Assembly (NCBI GenBank): GCA_945866285.1
Contig: CAMBHC010000181.1
Coordinates: forward strand, 1-6,028
Direction: 5' to 3'
Length of the DNA: 6,028 nucleotides
DNA from: Candidatus Sulfopaludibacter sp. SbA3
Lineage (GTDB): Bacteria > Acidobacteriota > Vicinamibacteria > Vicinamibacterales > UBA2999
The notes under the pieces are model-generated. The model worked only from the letters and a program-made list of their open reading frames with translations, was not told the origin of the DNA and ran no database searches. Below are positions 5,831-6,028 of the stretch, piece by piece. Position 1 is the stretch's first letter. Every line of letters starts with the position of its first letter. The translations under genes and the position numbers were made by a program.

Positions 5831-6028
5831 ATGGCGACGTTATTCACATCTCCACTCAGAATCCCTCTTAACGTAGACGAACGGTTCGTGCGGGCCTCTG
5901 GTCCCGGTGGCCAGAACGTCAACAAGGTGGCGACCGCGGTCGAGCTCCGCTTCGACATCGACAACTCGTCGCTGCCTCCAGACATGAAGTTGCGTCTCAA
6001 GGCGCTCTCCGGGCGCAAGGCGCTGACC
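5831..6028 (+). CDS. arfB: Ribosome-rescue peptidyl-tRNA hydrolase ArfB (3' end outside window)
   Basis: This is a partial gene: 66 codons from ATG 5831 run open to the right edge. ArfB (YaeJ; mitochondrial relative ICT1) enters the A site of ribosomes stalled on mRNAs lacking a stop codon and hydrolyses the peptidyl-tRNA. The catalytic GGQ motif is at residues 26-28 within RASGPGGQNVNKVATAVELRFD, the same residue numbers as in E. coli ArfB, which supports this start. In the release factors RF1 and RF2 the GGQ lies deep in the protein after a codon-reading domain, so its position near the N-terminus argues against those. The segment after it (FDIDNSSLP) also matches the family. The basic C-terminal tail that occupies the mRNA channel would lie beyond the window. 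The gene follows a hairpin and appears to have its own promoter, so it probably does not belong to the upstream operon. Confidence 0.9.
   Translation, partial: MATLFTSPLRIPLNVDERFVRASGPGGQNVNKVATAVELRFDIDNSSLPPDMKLRLKALSGRKALT

Noticed and set aside
1..6028. Possible mobile element, CRISPR array, phage or defence genes
   Set aside because: I found no transposase, integrase, direct-repeat array, tRNA or terminal inverted repeats; coding density and base composition look even across the window.

Overview
The window is a compact, high-GC stretch of bacterial chromosome. It holds six protein-coding genes, two of them cut by the window edges, and almost no spare DNA: the intergenic gaps are 42, 36 and 55 bases and two gene pairs overlap. 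I see no rRNA, tRNA, CRISPR array, insertion sequence or phage gene. A LysW-type amino-acid hydrolase, a Tat-exported M24 lipoprotein, a CNDP-like M20 dipeptidase and ArfB in GC-rich DNA fit an Acidobacteriota-type organism (Vicinamibacteria, for example). That placement is inference from gene content and composition, not a phylogenetic result.

Layout: (1) 2-808 (+) is the C-terminal three quarters of a LysK-type [LysW]-lysine/ornithine hydrolase. (2) 795-2312 (-) is an exported M20 metallodipeptidase that converges on lysK; the two 3' ends overlap by 14 bp. (3) 2313-2354 is a 42-bp divergent promoter region with a -10-like hexamer 6 or 8 nt before each ATG. (4) 2355-3554 (+) is an FMN-dependent alpha-hydroxy-acid oxidase/dehydrogenase of the glycolate oxidase/LldD family. 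(5) 3535-4440 (+) is a pirin-family bicupin overlapping the oxidase by 20 bp. (6) 4477-5775 (+) is a Tat-exported lipoprotein of the M24 Xaa-Pro peptidase family. (7) 5780-5822 is a long, near-perfect inverted repeat. (8) 5831-6028 (+) is the N-terminal part of the ribosome-rescue hydrolase ArfB, with the GGQ loop intact.

The oxidase, pirin and M24 peptidase genes probably form one transcript: they share a strand, the first two overlap, and the second and third each have a Shine-Dalgarno sequence. By contrast, the three genes that appear to start their own transcripts (M20, oxidase, arfB) lack a well-placed Shine-Dalgarno and have a TANNNT-like -10 hexamer just before the ATG. This pattern suggests leaderless mRNAs. 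Functionally the window is mostly amino-acid and peptide metabolism (lysine/arginine synthesis and two exported peptidases) plus a flavin oxidase paired with a metal cupin. I found no convincing new defence, mobile or RNA-guided system; the more unusual signals are the promoter architecture and the hairpin before arfB.
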